Shown here: piece by piece, positions 46,722-59,014 of the stretch
Position numbering within the stretch: the stretch's first letter is position 1
Layout: each line of letters opens with the position of its first letter
DNA from: Scilla litardierei
Lineage: Eukaryota; Streptophyta; Magnoliopsida; Asparagales; Asparagaceae
Reading direction: 5' to 3'
Length of the DNA: 64,000 nt
Assembly (NCBI GenBank): GCA_030789695.1
Contig: CM061136.1
Span: forward strand, 133,083,584 to 133,147,583
Notes under the pieces: generated by a model
Seen by the model: only the letters and a program-made list of their open reading frames with translations
The model's database searches: none
What the model was told of the DNA's origin: nothing
Made by a program: the position numbers and the translations under genes

Positions 46722-47230
46722 CGTGTGAAGGTGTGAGAGATGCAAAGTGAGTGTGATGTGAGAGTGTGTAAACTCATGCCAAAAACAACGAATTTCGGCG
46801 ATAAAAATTCTAAATTAAAGAGTTGAGTTGCGAAGTTACCCAAGACGGCGCTCCTCGGTGAAGTCGATGCTCCCAATGCTTGTTGATCAGTTCCAGCAAG
46901 TGATTCCAAACCAATAATACAAGAGATGGCCGCCCGCATCGTTGGGTTTACAAAAACCCTAAAAATTTGTGTGCCCTAGGGTTTCTCGAAACGGGTGAGA
47001 GATGGAGAGGGTGATGGAGAGCTTAGATGAAGGGGAGTGAGGGTTTGGGAGGTGATTGGAAGAGATTAGGGGAGTTTAGGAGAATTTTGGGGGAGATCGC
47101 GTCCAAGGAGCTTAGGGGAAGTCGAACTGTTTCGAGGGAAATGAGAGTGATTGGGTCGTTTGGGGCTTTTTAGAGATTATATAGGAATTTTACGCGGGCC
47201 GCATGAAAAGTTAAAACGGCTGCGTAAAAT
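46722..47230 (-). other. ORF2 leader of fragment G with TATA box
   Basis: Upstream of ORF2 (minus strand) lies CTATATAATC (47175-47184). Behind it are two related imperfect palindromes, TTTTACGCGGGCCGCAT (47188-47204 on the plus strand) and CGGCTGCGTAAAA (about 47217-47229). The homology then ends at element B3. This echoes the array-plus-TATA layout of C, D and E with a different motif. Confidence 0.45.
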
Positions 47231-49261
47231 GTTGTGAAGGTATGGTATATATTCACGTATACGCAACAAGCAATACCTCCACATAGATACTCCCATGCAC
47301 ATATTCATTATGCACCCACAGATGTATAAGTATCAATACCATACATAGATTTCTGAATCCACATATAGTCAAATACATGTACACGCATACACACATAACT
47401 ATTATACTAATAATAGATATGCACACCGACATGCATATATGTATATACTGGGACCCATGCACCATGCACATACATTACCATCTATGGGCACACACACCAA
47501 TTCACACAGTCTATACATATCCTGCTATTACACACCCATACAGCCAAGCTACTCAAACTACACTAGCAGGTAGTCGGTAGCTACCCATACCATTATATAC
47601 TTAACATCCAATATATCCACACTTTTACTAGCATACTAGTACATACACACATAAGTGTATTTCAATATTCTTACACATTCAGTAGATAGTCACACCCCAT
47701 ATACGTACACATTCATATACTAATACAAGCATATCAACATATACTAATACAAGCATATCAAAATAGGGATCATTCACATTCATATATACGTATAACCATT
47801 CATAAGACATACACCAATACACATTCAATAATAACAACATATATACATGATAACACCATGCTTGCTACAACACACCTACATTCATAGAAGTATCTCATAT
47901 ATCAATACACAATCCCCCCTCATGCCACTATATACGGAAGGATACATGCACTACATATACATCCAAATGGTCCTATAAACACCATTCTACGGGTAGCGTA
48001 TACACACATATATACATATACCATAACTCCACATAACCATGCAAACCCATAGCCATCCCACTTATACATGCACTGTATAATCTCGAATCCATTCATCCAT
48101 CACATCCTACACGTGTTACACGTCATACATATATCCGTATCCCATAATAGGCACAGTATAGGGCTAAGGGCCTAAACTGAGGGTGGATGGGTCTAAAGCA
48201 CCCCTACCCACCATAGGATACATCTACTCTAAACACCCTAGAGCATTACTCATACTACCCGTACGCCCATTACTTATCTACATCGCTATATACACACCAT
48301 ATTTGGCCATAGCACAACACCTATCTTCACGCAATAATACAACCCACGACCATATACCAAAGTAAATCAATATACCAATTCCTATAGGCACATAGGCAGC
48401 ACATACACACACTCACAGTTATTCAAATCTAACACATTAGGAATTCATACACTAGCAATGCAACACTAGTGGTATATATGCACTAACTTTCCACACATAT
48501 GTCAACACCCTCTACCCATACAGGCTCACATATATCCACACATATATACACTTCCCCCACATATCCAAAGACAGTATAAACATTCCACTACTCTATCCAT
48601 ATAAGGATAGAAGTACACACATCGGTGCATTCTCCACATGGAACACGATCGTATTACAATAGATAAGAAACACATACGTGCACTCATTCCACATATGTGC
48701 ATATCCTCACTCACACCCTTACAACTCATATGTCTCCACTAGCTTATATGTACCCACCAGTATACATCCACTAATAAACATTTACATATCACCTATACCT
48801 CAGAGTCGCACAAGTATACCACATACCTACACACATACCTGTATCATGTATCTATATAGAGACATAGCATATTCATACACTCAAGCACTCGCACACCTAG
48901 TATATACGTGATACGTGCAACTTTCATACCATTCAAATACAAATATATATATTTACTAAATACCAGTATTCATGCGACGTATATAATCTAAATATCCAAG
49001 TACAACAACTGCATTTAAATACACGAATTCTCATTATTATATATGTATACAATGATACCAACAAATATACATCTATAGTATACTCTACTATAGGAAGTTC
49101 ATCCCCTGACTTCCTAAGCTAGGGGTTCAAGGGTGGATCACTTAAGACTCTAAGGTCACTACCCACCTTAGGGCTAATCTATCCCAATCACCTACTGAAG
49201 CATTACATGTACTATCCTTGCACACATCTCAGTGCGGTGACCTGCATGGGCCACCAAAAAC
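47231..49261 (-). mobile_element. Element B3 internal region
   Basis: Two kilobases of CA- and TA-rich non-coding DNA (ACATATA, CACACAT phrases). The end next to the LTR (49080-49261) aligns with the same part of B2 and B, including CATGGGCCACCA (candidate PBS, TGGTGGCCCATGCAGG on the minus strand). No coding frame. The left LTR is missing where fragment G begins. Confidence 0.55.
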
Positions 49262-51945
49262 TATCACGCCCCGTTCCCCAGAATACCCGGCATTTAAATT
49301 TTTTTCCAAGTATCCTGAAGAGTGAGGGTGAAGAGAGAGGAAAGAGAGAGGAAGAAGTAACTGAATAAGCAGGCCACTGCGCACATGCTGGGATAGTATA
49401 AGTGTAACTTCATTAAAATATCAAACAACTCATAAATAACATAGAATAACAATAACAACTTTATATAACAACTTTCATTTATATACATAGTTCAAGTGCA
49501 CCACTACATATACACCACCAGTCTCTACCTCCCAAGACTACCATGTCACACTATATAGCTATAGCTTACACCAAATTCTACTCCTGAAACACAACTCCAA
49601 GTCACCACCAACCACGATGTCCCTGCTACCTAAAAATAGGAAGGAGCACGTCAACGCGTGCCCTAGTAGGAACCTACTTGGATTTGGAACACTAATTTAA
49701 GGTTATCAACCACAAAGCAAGGTAAGATAAATAAGACGTGCAAACTAAATAATGTGAAAAGTAAACAACTAAGTGAGGAATCATACCTACGGTTTGATGT
49801 CGAGCTACTGCAAGGAAAAGGTCAGCACGAATAATAATACAAGTGTTCACATAACATATACTAAAAGAGGAATCACAAGTGCCATGTGTAACCACAGTGT
49901 CACAAGCAAGCAGGCACAGGGAAATGGAAGCGTTGCAAACAGAAAAAGCAACGTATAGAACACCTGTCTCTTATTTTATTTAGTTGGGAACTTGGGTAAA
50001 CTGTGTGATACCATGACCTGGACTTCACCCCAAATTTGGGGTGAATATAGCACACGGCGCAGTGGACACGGGCACTATACGACACCGGGCCTCTCAGCTC
50101 CCCCGTCCCTGACAGAGTGAGGATCTCCACATAATAATACAACCTCCGTATGTCCCCTCAACTCCCAGTAAAGGCAAGTGGGTATAAATATCTCCTCCAC
50201 TCTCGGTAAAGGTGAGTGGGTATAAATATCACATATCACATAATCATTTCTTCCAACTTCTCAGTCCAGCCTTCATATCCACAATTTACTCAAATCCCAC
50301 ATAAACCCAGGTTTTACTAACTCACCCTCATTAGAGAGGATTGAGACATATCCAATTTTATAATTTAGCATCATACGTAACACGTTAGGGGTCATGATGG
50401 CATGGTGGACATATCACCTTAGTCGTCCATTATTAAACATAGGGTCCTACACTTACGTGACATGCCCTCTATCACAACACATCAACGATTAACAATTTCA
50501 ATGTATCCATGCTTTCAAGGCCAATACCAACACATGCACGTTACTCAAATTATCGGATATTGCCTTTATTGAGGCATTTCATCGAACACATGATGGAGTC
50601 ATTAACATAGCCATTATAACATAAGTAAATCCAATACAATTATCACAATGAACCCCTACTTCAAGCAATAACAATGCACATGCATAATAGAGAAAAATTT
50701 AACATCAAGTCATAGTTACAACATCTCTTGAACATTTCAGCTTGCTGGAAATTGTAAACAGTCACTGCAATTGACCATATATCATCCATTTTCAGTGAGA
50801 ATGTGATAACACTTTCCAAATGAAAGTTATAGATATGTTAGTCCTGGATTACAGATAAAATTTGAAGCAAAAATATTAAGTATATGATTTATAGTGAATT
50901 ATTTGGTAAAGTGTGTCAAATCTATTTTTCAGACAGATTTCAGGGTCTGTATTGAAGGCCAATTTTGGTCATGTTGCAATCAGAAATTCAACATATAAGC
51001 ACTGTGATGAAATTATAGAAAAACCTGTTAACTTTCCAACAAGACCAATAACATAAATTTCCATTGTGTGTGCAGGTGTTTAGGTCAATTTTGCTAAACT
51101 GTGTCAAGACTGAAAATCAAACAGACATGTTGTAAAGATGGAATTTTTTCTCCTAATTTCTGAATTGAACATACATCACAATTTATATGATTTTGGGGTA
51201 TAAATTCAAGATCTATAAGCACATTTTTTTTTTTCGAAACCTAATTCAAGCCACAGAGATCAGAATCTAAGTAGAAACACACAACAGAATTTCAGAATTC
51301 CAAAGAGGCAGATTTTGCAAGGAATTTCAAGGGTAATTAGTGAAATTGGAACTTTGCACATAAAATTTTAGTCACCCCTAATACAATTTGAGCAAACATG
51401 ATATAAAAACATAATATAATGAAACCCTAAATAAATTTTCAAATCCAAGTTAGATTCATACCTCAAAACTTTGGTTTTCCTCCTTTCTTCTCTTTCTTTC
51501 TTCTCCACCTTCTTTCCACTTGCAAGCCACATGACATACTTGATTCTTGGAGTGAGTAATTAGGGTTTCCAAATGAAGAAGAAGGAGAAAGGGGAGAGGG
51601 GGGTGGCTGGCCCTATGGGGAAGAAAAGGGAGGAAAGAAAAAATGAAAAGATAAAGAAAGGAAGAGTAAAGAAAAAGAGAGAAGTTTCTCTCAAAATATC
51701 TCTTACTAGAAAACTCCTAGGATAAGCATGCAACATGTTAAATGACCAAAATACCCTTCCAAAAATGTCCCTCAACTTTTAGGTATTTACAATTTTGCCA
51801 TTACTTTATGCACACACCACTTTAGTATGTACGCACAGCAGCTTTAGTCCAAATGACCGTTTTGCCCCTGCTTTTCAAAAAATTTACGGGGTTTGCCATT
51901 GACTCCTAACCCATTTCACACTAGCATGGCTCTCCCTACACACAT
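49262..51945 (-). mobile_element. Element B3 LTR, interrupted by E
   Basis: Opens TATCACGCCCCGTTCC (minus-strand end GGGGCGTGATA). Shares the GCACGTCAACGCGTGCCC block (about 49645) and a 22-bp perfect inverted repeat (50024-50045, arm TTCACCCCAAA) with B and B2. The remainder lies beyond element E and outside the window. No gene. Confidence 0.6.
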
Positions 51946-52313
51946 TGATCGCTCTGGAATGTAACCCAAAAGTGCGACCGTGTAGTTTTACCGCAATCAC
52001 ACGGTGTAGCGGCGAGCGGGTTATCGAACACAGGGAGGACGAATGAAAGTGCTTACTCCAATCAACCTGGCTATTTAAGAACAGAAAAGAGAGAATTTGC
52101 CTTTGGTGATCCTGTCACAATCGTCAGACAAAGTACGAAGATATCAAATCAAATAAAGAACGTCTAGGGAATGGGGAATCCCCGCTACTCACCGTATTTC
52201 GTCAATGCGGTTCATTGGTATCAAAATTGCTAGAATAAAATTTTGGATGAACTAGTTGCAACTGAATGTAAAACCTAGCTCACGCTCTCGCGCTGTTGCC
52301 GGTCTATAGCTAT

Positions 52314-52612
52314 CCTAGGTTCGGGTCCAATCTCTTGCAAACCCTACCCTAGGCAAGCTAGCATTAGGATCAACATCATCGTTCAATCGCGCCCCGACCC
52401 CACTTTCGTGCAAACTCGGGCCACGACCTAGGTTGGGATAGTTCCTACCCGTCCAATCTCTTGCAAACGGGTATCGGCACGGAATTGCAACCGGAAACCC
52501 TAGTATCGGTCCAATCTCTTGCAAACCGATACTACGGAAATTCGATTCCAACCCAATTCGGATTTCTAGGGTTTCCTATCGAATTGGGATCCAATCTCTT
52601 GCAAATCCCAAT
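52314..52612 (-). other. Five-hairpin RNA array in E 3' LTR
   Basis: Same design as in C. Stems in E read ATTGGGAT/ATCCCAAT, AGTATCGGT/ACCGATACT, TACCCGT/ACGGGTA, CCCGA/TCGGG, and GGGT/ACCC extended by CCTAGG/CCTAGG. Tips are CAA-GAGA-TTG, or CAC-GAAA-GTG in the fourth. Stem bases differ from C in pairs. Confidence 0.7.
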
Positions 52613-53093
52613 CGATATGAATACCTAGCCATCCGTAGTAAATCGATCCCAATCTAACCCTAATAGCAATTCTAGCAAAATTTCTACCAATTCATCACAA
52701 ATCTGAAATTGGGCTCGTAGGGTTCATCCCCACGCCCCAAGACGTGGAGACTACTCACAATTCATAGTACAAACACAAAAATAATCAATGAAATTAACAA
52801 GAGAATTCATCACAATATTGAGATAAGCAATAAATATAGTATTTTTAGAGGAGAGAGACACAAACCAATGGAGTTCTTCAAATAATCCAACAAAAATCAA
52901 CTTTTGTCTCCTCTCCAATCACAAGAATAAAGCTAAAAAGTTAATCTAAAAAGCTGCAAAAATCTAAGAGAAAAGCTCTCTAACCTAGGGTAAAAACAGG
53001 GGTTAAATACCCTCCAAAATCGTCCAAAAAACTGTGACCAAAATGCCCCTGCGCAGCCTGAAATCCGCAATTTTCGCTACAGGCAGCGCGTCG

Positions 53094-53477
53094 CACTCGG
53101 CCGAGTGACAAAAGTCGCTCGGCCGAGTGAGAAACCCTGTAAATTTCCAGTAAGTCTGGGTCTTCGGGGGTCTTCACTTCGGGAGTCGCTCGGCCGAGTG
53201 AGTTGTCGTCACTCGGCCGATGGCTTCTTAGTACTCGGGCGGTCGGCATTTGCCACTCGGCCGAGTGGGTCTTCTGAAGCTCAGGCAGACGAAAAACAGT
53301 AAGTTGGCGATTTTTGATGGGCTTCGTCTGAGTGCCACTCGGGCGGACGGGATCTCATCACTCGGCCGATGTGGCTTCCGTCGCTCGGCCGAGTGCACAT
53401 ATAAATCGTGTCCGATCCGGTCGGCCGAGCGGTGTCTCGCTGGTCGGCCGAGTGACTCCTTCACTCGGCCGAGTGGG
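53094..53477 (-). promoter_or_regulatory. Palindrome array, E 3' LTR
   Basis: About a dozen CACTCGGCCGAGTG-type sites (several GCTCGGCCGAGTG), upstream of the TATTTAAC box on the minus strand. Confidence 0.78.
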
Positions 53478-53771
53478 ACACCAAAAATGCCCAAACAGCT
53501 TGTTTTGGCCTCCTCGTCGCTCCTGTGACGTTCTTTCTTCCTCCGCTCCTCTCCAATGGCAAAATATCCCTCGGGGAGGTCATCGGTGACACTCTGGAGT
53601 AGGGGTATCTCGAGATCACTCCAAATCGCTCCAAATCACCTGAAATTCGACAAAAACAAGAAATCGTGAAAAGCATCGCAATATCGTCGATATATCGTGA
53701 AAATCATGATTTGAGCGATCTAAATGGCATGCAAACATGCGGGAAAAAAAGTGTAAAATAATGAGTGATCA

Positions 53772-53785
53772 AAATCCCCCAAGCT
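53772..53785 (-). other. Polypurine tract, element E
   Basis: Minus strand AGCTTGGGGGATTT touching the 3' LTR. Confidence 0.9.
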
Positions 53786-55698
53786 TACCTCTTACTCGTC
53801 CTCGAGGAAGATAAGTAAAAGGCGAACCCGATGGATTCAGAAAACTAAAACGACGAAAAAAATGAAAAACGAAGAGAAACGAAAACGAAATAAAAACGAA
53901 GAAGAAAGAAGAAAGAAGAAAGAAGGAGGGAAGCTGCTAGATCGTTTTCTCAGGACGTGGGTTTTGCTTACTCATATAGCATGCACCGAATGAAAAACAC
54001 ATGTCAAAGAATTTTATTTCGATATCATAGTATAATGGTGCAAATAGAAATAGAAACCCATGAACTGTGATATAATCATGAAAAACGGAATAATTTCAGA
54101 ATTAACATCGTCTGAATCATTTAAAGCGGTATACAAATCGCAGATCACACACTTTTCAATTGAATGCTTTCTATGAGGAGTATAAGAGTATCACGCAATA
54201 GAATAGAAAGAATAGATAAGCATGGATTTCATGAAATGAGTGCTAGGCATAGATTTCTGGACTTCGTAAAGCTAGAAATAATCTTACCGAGTATAGAATA
54301 TTACTTAGCCTAGGTTGTCGTGCAACGTCAAGAAGTCACTCTCTCACACATCATTGGATTCCCTCCCACAAGCTTATCTATAAGCGTGGTGGCATAAAAA
54401 AATATTTACACCCCCATCTTTATAAAGCTTTAAAAGTAATGAAAATAAATACGAAAAGAGAGAAGAAACAGAGAACATGAGATGGGATCTTTTATTGAGG
54501 TTTTTTTTTCTTTTTTCAAATAACACATATACACAATGATCCCAACTCAGAGAGAAGTAAGAACATACAAGAATTTTTTTCTTTTTTTTCTTTGGTTTTG
54601 GGAAATTTGGAGCTATGAATTAATAGCGGGGGAAATGCCATATAATAGAATCGCTAAGGGGAGATTCACCAATGATTTTAAAATAGAGAAATGATGATCA
54701 AGATTTGTGGAGAAAGAAATAAATATATCTCTCGGTTCACTCTATAAGACGTGCACAACAACTTCAGCAGGGTAATCTAATCTACTCAGTTTTGATCACA
54801 AAAAAGCTAAGCTAATCCAGATTTATCATAGCTAACATCATTCAATCATCCTGAAGTGAAATGTACAAATCATGCATATAGAAGTGATATAGGAAAAGAA
54901 ATCGGTACTCCAGATATAAGCATTCAATGCGTGAATCTTGGTGTGTTTTTTACGATAGCATACATATGAATATTCAGACTCAGCTAATAATAAAATTTCA
55001 TCCATTTTCATGCGGAAAAAGTGTGGGTTACTATCTCTAAATGCAAGGCAAATCACAGCATATGATATCAGAAATAAAATCTAAGACATGACAAATATAG
55101 CATGCATATAGAGTAAGCTAACTCCACGTCATCATCATCACAGAAAAGTCATCTCTAGCATGAGATGAAAAAGAAATAAAGATAAAGGGAAAATGAAACT
55201 CATTGCAATGCAACACACAAAGAAAATAAGAAAAACATGATGCATGGTAAAATAAAAGAAAAATGATGAAAATAAGTGCAAAAGCGGAAAATGGCGTGAA
55301 AAAACTAAAAAAAGGTGGTAAATCGAAAAAGAACGTGAGAACTCACTCCCCCAAGCTAAATGGCACAGTGTCCTCAATGTGTGAAGTGTGGCACACCGAG
55401 AGACAAGTAATGTGAGGGGTAAGTGAGGATGCATGCATGGGGAAAAGAAAATAAAATAACAAAAGAAAAATAAGAAATAAAAATATGATGCGGACATGAT
55501 GCATGCAGATATAGGAGTGATACAGATATAAAGGTGTGACACCAAAAACTCTCCCGCTCTCCCAAAAATGATATATAAATATATGATCAAAATGTGCATC
55601 CAAAAACAGTGAGGAGAGGGTGGGGTGGGCAAAAAGCAACAGGACCCAGCAGAGACGGGCAGCACAACGGTAAAAGGAATCGATGGCATCAAGAGTGC
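53786..55698 (-). other. Element E 3' non-coding region
   Basis: 1.9 kb matching C's 3' region in order (TCCTCGAGGA beside the PPT; CACAAGCTTATC at about 54369; TCCCCCAAGCT at 55347; GACACTGTGCC block near 55366 on the minus strand). Open frames here are low complexity. Confidence 0.6.
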
Positions 55699-57816
55699 CT
55701 AAGAAGGTGGTGCTGCACCGTCCCCGTCCTGAGGTGGAGGAGGTGGTGGTGGTGGTGGTGGAACAGACTGCTGAGAGGGTGTGGGTGTGGAAGTGGCAGC
55801 AGGCTGGGTGTGTGTAGGAGTGGGGGTGGGGACCTGCTGGGTGGGTAGTGGAACGCGGGGGAGTCGCTCCAGGACCTGGGTAAGGCAGTAGTGAATATGC
55901 GGGAGCAGGTCGAAGCGGCCAGCCATCGCGGAGACGGTGGAGGACAGGGTCCTAAGGTCGCCTCTGAGGCCACTCACCGCCCCCTCGAGAGCACGAATGC
56001 TCTGAAGTACAGTGTCGGGGGGAGGTGGTGCAGAGGGACGCACCGGTCTGTGCTGTGCAGGTCGGGGCTGGCGTACTCTGGTGGCGTAGGTGATGGGCTC
56101 AGCAGGGAAGGGAACGAAAGGTGATGCGCTCGCAAATGTGGGCCTGACCTCAGTGTGAGGCCGGGGCACCGGCTGGTGAGAAGTGGAGGCAGTAGCAACG
56201 AAAGAAGATTACAAAAGTGGCAACGAGGCGGCCAGAGAGGTCGGTGACACAGAAGTGTGGACAGACGCCACGACACTCTCAGAAAATACAGCAGTGGTGG
56301 AGACAGAGGTAGAGACCAAGGTCTCAACAGCGGTGGCAAAAGAGGGCTCGCCGCACTCAACTATAGTCGGCGGGCGCTCGGGTGGGGCAGAGGAAACGGG
56401 CTCGGAAGACAGAGGGCCAGTGGTGGTGGTGGCAGGCGTGGAAACAGTGGAGGTGGGCTCAGCTAGGGTACTCCCAACACCGACAGAAGTGTGGACAGAG
56501 GTGTCGGGAGCGGCAGAAATATCAGGGATAGGCTGAGGGGCCACGGGGTCGACAGGGGCAGCAGGCTCAGCAGGTGCGACAGGGTCTGCGGGGGCAGCGT
56601 GGGCAGCGTGGGCAGCGTGAGCCTGCTCGGCCTCCTCGGCCTCGAGCACGTAAGCGGCAGGGATCAGAACATCCATCGCAGGGAGCCAGTCCACATGGGT
56701 CGGTGCAATCTGAGTCCGAGCTGGGCTCGGAAGAATCATGTAATCGGCACCGAAGGGGCCGTGCTGCCAGACCCAGTGTCGCTCACCGTGCGAACGCAGC
56801 ATCTTCATCCGGGCCATAACATCTATGGACAGTGAAGTGGGGCCCGGTGCTCGTCGCAGGTCATCTGGAAAGTCCTTGCCGGTCATAAGGGCGAGCAAGG
56901 TGATCAGGTCGCCGCAGCATATCGGTGAGCGAGCGCCCACCGATACGATGATGCGGTCCAAAAACCAAGCCGTGACATCAATCACGACGGCGGGGACCAA
57001 CTCATCGCTCTCCCTAGATAGAGCTCTGGGCCGTGTCATCGTGTAGAGCATATAGAGCTCCGGCGTGGACATTGGGCCCGGCTCATATCTGGCCAAAAAG
57101 GTCGTCGCCATAAGGCGCTGAGCTATACGGAGGCAGGGATGGACAATGGCCGAGGCCTTGGCCCTACTAGGGTCAAAGGCAGCGCGAATACCCGTAATCC
57201 GGGCCCAGAAGGCGTCGGCATCGAAGGAAGGTGGGGGGATATGGGTGGGGGCGTAACCTCGGTCGGCCCCGGGGACATCGGGCCACGAGAAGAAAGCTCT
57301 CATCATACCGAGAGTGACCTGGCACTCTCGGTCCATGAACCAAAACGAGCATCCCTCGTCGGTCCGGGCGATCGAACTAAGAACCTCAAGTGTCAGACGA
57401 ATAAACGTGTCCGCCGACACCTGGAAGAAATCACGCCAGCCCACGTTGTCGTACAACGTGAGCATCCCCTCGAGTACCCCAAGGCGTCCTAGGTCTGCAA
57501 GGTGTGCGAACCTGGAGGGTACGATCGAGCGCTGGGAGATACGCTTGAAAGCGACGCGGTGTGCGTCGTTCCGGAACGTGATCCCCAGCGGCCCGATAAG
57601 TGGAGCCGGAGGTGGTGGCGGTGGAGCGGCAGGGAGTGGCTGTGCGGGCTCTGTAAGCTGTGCGGGGTGTGTGGGGCCTGCAGGCTGTGCTGGGTGGACG
57701 GGGTGTGGTGGAGAAGGCGGAGGAGAGTCCTCCACCTCGTGGGAGGGGCCGGCATCATCCGATCGCTTCCGCTTGGCGGAAGCTCTCCTCGACCGCAGCC
57801 GTGTCCGGGGCGGCAT
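55699..57816 (-). pseudogene. ORF2 of element E: Athila accessory protein, one stop
   Basis: 705 codons in one frame with a single TAA at 56211-56209, a possible CAA change. Starts MPPRTRLRSRR with a basic SAKRKRS (residues 13-19, nuclear-signal-like). A proline-rich linker, the conserved ORF2 domain (residues ~75-350: FKRISQRSIVPSRF, MLTLYDNVGWRDF, KASAIVHPCLRIAQRL, ICCGDLITLLALM), an alanine/proline and serine/threonine-rich region, a coiled-coil-like SIRALEGAVSGLRGDLRTL, and a polyproline end follow. No signal peptide or membrane span. The first 535 codons up to the stop are open. Function unknown; inferred nuclear. Confidence 0.82.
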
Positions 57817-58352
57817 ATGGGCCCCGAGCGCTCACCAAAACCAATAAAAATGCGGCGTGCGTAAAATAAAGGAAAGAATATACCGCGACACGCCGCGAGT
57901 GCAAAGCTATGGAAGCGTGCGAAGACGACGCCTCCACGTAGCCCAAATCAGTCCCTGGAAGCTCCCCTGGGCTCCCCTAAGCTCCCAAATATAACCTGCG
58001 CATGAAATGGAGATATCAGCGAGTAATATTCAATACGTATGGGGCATTAGGGGCATAATAGATAGAAATTGAAATTAATTCGGGTTTGGGGTTCGTTAAG
58101 CACATGGATCCTTGAAAAATACACAAAAAGGAGAAAACAGGCTCAAAATGGGGTTAACGGAGTCGGCCGGAGCAGTGGCCGCCGGTGGCGACTCGGGCGA
58201 GGAGCGACGGCGGCTCGGCCGGCAGTGGGTGGCTGAGCGGCGGTGCGGGGTCGACGATTGGGCGAGCGAGCGAGGGGTTCGGGCGCTGGGAATGCGAAGG
58301 GTCGGGCCGTTGCGATTTGTTTCGTTTCGAAAAACGAGCCCGACCCTCGCCC
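57817..58352 (-). other. E ORF2 leader
   Basis: About 540 bp between the internal TATA box and the ORF2 ATG. No separate gene. Contains PPT-like GGGAGCTTAGGGGAGC (minus strand, around 57975-57990). Confidence 0.5.
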
Positions 58353-58353
58353 C

Positions 58354-58361
58354 TTTTATAG
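58354..58361 (-). promoter_or_regulatory. Internal TATA box before ORF2, element E
   Basis: Minus strand GCTATAAAAGGGG, a near-ideal plant TATA box, 11 bp downstream of the palindrome array and about 540 bp upstream of the ORF2 start. Confidence 0.7.
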
Positions 58362-58371
58362 CAAAAGTTAC

Positions 58372-58700
58372 GACTCGGCCGAGTGACTAGGTCGCTCGGC
58401 CGAGTGAACTCAACGGAAAATTCCTCCCCGCTTACGCTTCGGCCGAGTGGCCTTGCCACCCTCGGCCGAGTGGAGTAAGTCCATTCGGCCGAGTGGCTCA
58501 AGCTACTCGGCATGACTCGCCCTAGGAGCATATCAGTTTTACTCGGCCGAGTGAATATATATACTCGGCCGAGTAGCAGTTATACTGAAATCAGGAAAAG
58601 AAACAGAGAGTTGGGTACAGCAGACTTCCCTCGTTTGTGAGCGGCTCGGCCGGACGAACTTGTGTGCTCGGCCGAGTGACTAGTATGCTCGGCCGAGTGA
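58372..58700 (-). promoter_or_regulatory. Internal palindrome array before ORF2, element E
   Basis: About eleven sites, most containing an intact CTCGGCCGAGTG core (or its inverse), in spacer DNA between gag-pro and ORF2. Same motif as the LTR array. Confidence 0.72.
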
Positions 58701-59014
58701 GCCTTGTCTTCTGCTGTTTGTCTTCGTTTGAGCTCTAAACTCTGTTTTTCTTCCTCCAGTCGATTTCATCTTCCTCCTAAACATCGAGCACCTTCCTGGG
58801 GTGCTCCTCGTCGCCTTGTGCATCCTCCTAATGATGGGTACCTCGTTCTCCTCTCCTGTCAGGAAAAACAGGACCCGTTATTACAAGATTTTTGGGCGAA
58901 CGACTCAAAACACTAAAAATTTCTAAAACAAAAATAAAAGAAAAGTGAAAATAAAGCAATAACCGTCGGGTTGCCTTCCGACAAGCGCTCGTTTAAGGTC
59001 GTGAGCTCGACCCC
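58701..59014 (-). other. E spacer after gag-pro with conserved block
   Basis: Contains the GACCTTAAACGAGCGCTTGTCGG block (58963-59012, minus strand) that also follows pol in C and pro in D. No gene. Confidence 0.6.

Larger units (their letters stand above)
51946..53771 (-). mobile_element. Element E 3' LTR
   Basis: 1826 bp. On the minus strand: TGATCACTC start, palindrome array (53477-53094), TATTTAAC TATA-like box (53009-53002), hairpin array (52612-52314), conserved ACCGTGTGATTGCGGT-like block (about 51995-52010), end. Confidence 0.9.

Noticed and set aside
47231..49261. Host gene or intron sequence in CA-rich DNA
   Set aside because: No coding frame or splice pattern; its right end aligns with the internal regions of B and B2.
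55699..57816. ORF2 as a retroviral-type envelope
   Set aside because: No signal peptide, no membrane span and no cysteine-rich ectodomain; basic nuclear-type start instead.
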